Shown here: in pieces, positions 5,479 through 7,589 of the stretch | How positions within the stretch are numbered: position 1 is the first letter of the stretch | How the letters are laid out: every line of letters begins with the position of its first letter | NCBI GenBank assembly: GCA_000434335.1 | Contig: FR878300.1 | Coordinates: forward strand, 1-7,589 | Source of the DNA: Clostridium sp. CAG:492 | Lineage (GTDB): Bacteria > Bacillota > Clostridia > TANB77 > CAG-508 | Reading direction: 5' to 3' | Length of the DNA: 7,589 bases | Position numbers and translations under genes: made by a program | The notes under the pieces: generated by a model | What the model was told of the DNA's origin: nothing | Databases searched by the model: none | The model's input: only the letters and a program-made list of their open reading frames with translations

Positions 5479-7285
5479 AATTAAAAAAATACTTATTTTA
5501 ATTTGTAGTTTTATTTTAGATATTTTAGGTATTTTTATTTTTAAAGATATTTTTTATGCCAAAAAAATAATAATTAAATATGCAATAAATCCATTTGATA
5601 TTTGTGAAAAACAGCCACAATTATGGAATAATATTAAATTACTATTTATTTTTTCATATATAATTTCCTCAATAATTATTAGTAATAATATATTTAAAAT
5701 AATAAAAAATATAAAAGAAAATAATGAAAAAAATTCAAAGAAAAATAATAATTATTATAATAAAAATAATCAAAAAAATATTAGAAAAAATAAAATAACG
5801 AAAAACAGAAAAAAATTAAAAAATAATATAAATATAATAAATTTGGATGAAAATTATGAAAAAAAATTAGAAATATGTGTTGGAAAAATACCAGAAATAA
5901 ATGAAAAAATATATATTCCAGAAAAGGGATTATATCAAAATATATTAATAACAGGAACAATAGGAACAGGGAAAACAAGTAGTGCAATGTATCCATTTAC
6001 AGAACAATTAATTGAATATGAAAGTGAAAATTATGATAAAAAAATAGGAATGCTAATATTAGATGTAAAAGGAAACTATTTTAATCAGGTAAGAAAATTT
6101 GCATATAAATATAACCGATTGGACGATGTAATTGTAATTGAATTAGGCGGAAAATATAAATATAATCCATTAAATAAACCTAATTTAAAAGCAAGTGTTT
6201 TAGCTAATAGACTAAAAATAATTTTAGAGCTATTTTCAGGAAAAACAACAGAGTCGTATTGGATAGACAAATCTGAACAAATCTTATGTGAGTGTATAAA
6301 ATTTTGCAGATTATATAATGATGGATATGTGAATTTTGAAGAGCTTCATAATTTAGTAACAAATCAAAATTATTATATTGAAAAAATAGAAATTGTAAAA
6401 AAATTATTTCAAAAAAATAAATTTTCTAAAGAAGAATGTTATGATTTATTAACTTCAATTACTTTTTTCGAAAAAGAATTTTATAAATTAGATTCAAGAA
6501 CAATGTCAATTTTAAAGTCAGAAATTACAAGAATAACAAATTGTTTTATATCAGATTATCAAGTATCTAAAACATTTAACCCCACACAAATTGAACAAAA
6601 TTTTTACGGTTTAGAGGAAATATTATCAAAAGGAAAAATTGTTGTTTTAAATATGAATATTGCAGAATATAAAAATTTATCAAAAATAATTGCTGCATAT
6701 TTAAAATTAGATTTTCAATCTGAAGTTTTATCTAGGCTTGCACAAAACAATAAAAATAAAACAAGAACAGTTGCATTTATTTCTGATGAATATCACGAAT
6801 ATATTACTGAAACAGATGCGGATTTTTTTGCACAGAGCAGAGAAGCAAAATGTATTAATATTGTTGCAACACAAAGTTATACTTCATTATTAAAAACATT
6901 AAATGATGAATCCATTTTAAAAGTTGTAATTCAAAATTTAATTAATAAAATTTGGTTTAGAACTGATGATACATATACAATTGAAGAGGTTCAAAAACAG
7001 ATTGGTAAAGAAGAAAAAGAAAAAATATCTAAAAGTATATCGGAAAATGCAAAAGAAACTAAATACTCATATGTTACGAAAACATTTAAATCTACAGATT
7101 CTAATATTTCAGAAAGTATTAGCTCTACATATGAAAAAGATTATGTTTTTGATACAAAATTTTTTACACAAGAATTAGAAACATTTGTTGCCTTGGCATT
7201 TTTATCTAACGGAAATAAAATAATAAAACCACAAAAATTAAAATTAATTCCATATTTTAAGAAAGGTTGTGATGACAATAGTTAA
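5471..7285 (+). CDS. VirD4/TraG-type coupling ATPase (T4CP-like)
   Basis: A 604-residue membrane-anchored ATPase of the TraG/TraD/VirD4 class, which in known systems recruits DNA-protein substrates to a type IV secretion channel. Two N-terminal membrane helices (about 7-29 and 54-72) are followed by a very Lys/Asn-rich linker (about 75-122). Walker A is G162-x4-G-K168-T169 (GTIGTGKTS). LILDVKG (D198) matches the VirD4 D-x-KG motif. The Walker B acidic pair is D439-E440 in AFISDEYHEYI, followed by SREAKCINIVATQS (Q468), as in the TraM-recognition domain of TraD/TraG proteins. The length is typical and no motif is missing. The start given is ATG 5471; ATT 5480 would remove three residues. It overlaps the small ORF upstream by 8 bases and the pilin-like gene downstream by 14. 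Base composition is extreme: 5701-5820 has only about 10 G or C in 120, against 22 of 60 at 3841-3900 in prfA. No relaxase is seen, so substrate identity is unknown. Confidence 0.88.
   Translation: MNKIKKILILICSFILDILGIFIFKDIFYAKKIIIKYAINPFDICEKQPQLWNNIKLLFIFSYIISSIIISNNIFKIIKNIKENNEKNSKKNNNYYNKNNQKNIRKNKITKNRKKLKNNINIINLDENYEKKLEICVGKIPEINEKIYIPEKGLYQNILITGTIGTGKTSSAMYPFTEQLIEYESENYDKKIGMLILDVKGNYFNQVRKFAYKYNRLDDVIVIELGGKYKYNPLNKPNLKASVLANRLKIILELFSGKTTESYWIDKSEQILCECIKFCRLYNDGYVNFEELHNLVTNQNYYIEKIEIVKKLFQKNKFSKEECYDLLTSITFFEKEFYKLDSRTMSILKSEITRITNCFISDYQVSKTFNPTQIEQNFYGLEEILSKGKIVVLNMNIAEYKNLSKIIAAYLKLDFQSEVLSRLAQNNKNKTRTVAFISDEYHEYITETDADFFAQSREAKCINIVATQSYTSLLKTLNDESILKVVIQNLINKIWFRTDDTYTIEEVQKQIGKEEKEKISKSISENAKETKYSYVTKTFKSTDSNISESISSTYEKDYVFDTKFFTQELETFVALAFLSNGNKIIKPQKLKLIPYFKKGCDDNS
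7262..7266 (+). promoter_or_regulatory. Ribosome binding site of the pilin-like gene
   Basis: AAAGG inside the end of the coupling-protein gene lies 5 bases before the ATG at 7272. It supports that start and independent ribosome entry despite the 14-base overlap. Confidence 0.6.
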
Positions 7286-7589
7286 GAAATTTTTATATGT
7301 TTTAAGTATTATTTCAATTTTTATAATAATTATTTCTACAAAATCATTTGCTTCACCATATCCAAAATTAATTTCTACACTTCAAGATGCATTTGACACA
7401 ATACAAACTTGGCTTTTAGCACTAGCAACACCAGCTGCTGGAATTTCTGTTGCAACAGGGGCTTTTATGAAAAAGTTTAGCTTTGGAGATGATGAAAAAA
7501 TAAGAACAGGGAAAAAATTAATTAGGACAGCGCTAATTTCATATATTTTTATAATTTTGCTTAGATTAATATTAACGACAATATCTAAT
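7272..7589 (+). CDS. VirB2/TrbC-like pilin candidate, cut by window end
   Basis: An open frame of 106 codons without a stop, so the 3' end lies beyond the window. Residues 1-27 look like a Sec signal peptide: MTIVKKF, a hydrophobic core of Leu, Ile and Phe, then STKSFA with likely cleavage before S28. The mature part has one hydrophobic segment at about 44-66 (TWLLALATPAAGISVATGA), a short charged loop KKFSFGDDEKIRTGKK at 67-82, and a second hydrophobic segment at about 84-103. A signal peptide, two helices and a small basic loop in about 100 residues is the architecture of VirB2/TrbC pilins and similar channel subunits. The call rests on this topology and on position directly after a coupling ATPase, with a 14-base overlap and its own AAAGG site; sequence identity to a named pilin was not tested. 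Another small two-helix T4SS membrane protein is possible. If typical, the stop should lie close to the window end. Confidence 0.65.
   Translation, partial: MTIVKKFLYVLSIISIFIIIISTKSFASPYPKLISTLQDAFDTIQTWLLALATPAAGISVATGAFMKKFSFGDDEKIRTGKKLIRTALISYIFIILLRLILTTISN

Larger units (their letters stand above)
5326..7589 (+). mobile_element. Left part of a conjugation or type IV secretion module (incomplete)
   Basis: Three same-strand genes, each overlapping the next, encode a small membrane protein, a VirD4-like ATPase and a VirB2/TrbC-like pilin candidate. This is consistent with the start of an integrative conjugative element or related secretion locus. The module adjoins housekeeping genes with no tRNA, integrase or recognisable attachment repeat at the boundary, and it runs off the window. 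Mobility is therefore inferred from gene content and composition, not shown. Confidence 0.45.

Noticed and set aside
6966..7178. Overlapping 70-codon frame within the coupling ATPase gene
   Set aside because: It is a +1 shadow of a conserved domain, rich in Lys and Ile/Leu as expected from A/T-rich DNA, with no SD site or recognisable motif.
1..7589. Reassigned TGA codon, CRISPR array, tRNA or rRNA genes
   Set aside because: All conserved proteins read through full length with standard codons and TGG for Trp; no regularly spaced repeats and no cloverleaf or rRNA-like segments were seen on either strand.

Overview
The window looks like chromosomal DNA of an AT-rich, low-GC Firmicute, probably an anaerobic gut-type clostridial lineage. 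The grounds are the A/T-heavy codon use, AGGAG-type ribosome binding sites, a GH13_5-type cytoplasmic alpha-amylase, and a small DUF1858 CxxC protein typical of anaerobes. The standard bacterial code is in use: Trp is TGG, no gene needs a recoded TGA, and the visible stops are TAA or TAG. No species can be named from the sequence alone.

Layout: (1) 38-1483 (+), an intracellular alpha-amylase with an intact catalytic triad but a Gln in place of the conserved region I His. (2) 1574-3733 (+), the complete RNA-binding S1/YqgF-fold protein Tex. (3) 3752-3785, a perfect hairpin flanked by A and T runs, which can serve as a terminator for tex and for the convergent gene prfA. (4) 3788-4849 (-), peptide chain release factor 1, preceded at 4924-5109 (-) by the DUF1858 protein; an A/T-only hairpin lies between them. 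(5) 5110-5325, a divergent intergenic region with candidate promoters on both strands and three copies of the heptamer TTGTTAC. (6) 5326 to the end (+), a tightly overlapping run of three genes that looks like the start of a conjugation or type IV secretion module: a 50-codon predicted membrane peptide with no conventional start codon, a VirD4/TraG-type coupling ATPase, and a VirB2/TrbC-like pilin candidate still open at the window end.

The first five genes are ordinary housekeeping or metabolic genes. The last three form one translationally coupled unit: each overlaps the next by 8-14 bases, and in places they are far more A/T-rich than the rest. In known systems the coupling ATPase brings substrate DNA or protein to the membrane channel, and the VirB2-like protein is a small two-helix subunit of that channel or pilus. 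No relaxase, VirB4, VirB6, integrase or attachment site is inside the window. Whether this is an integrative conjugative element, a remnant, or a resident secretion locus depends on sequence to the right. The points most worth a second look are the apparent AUU starts in this module, the sharp functional boundary next to prfA, and the His-to-Gln change in the amylase.
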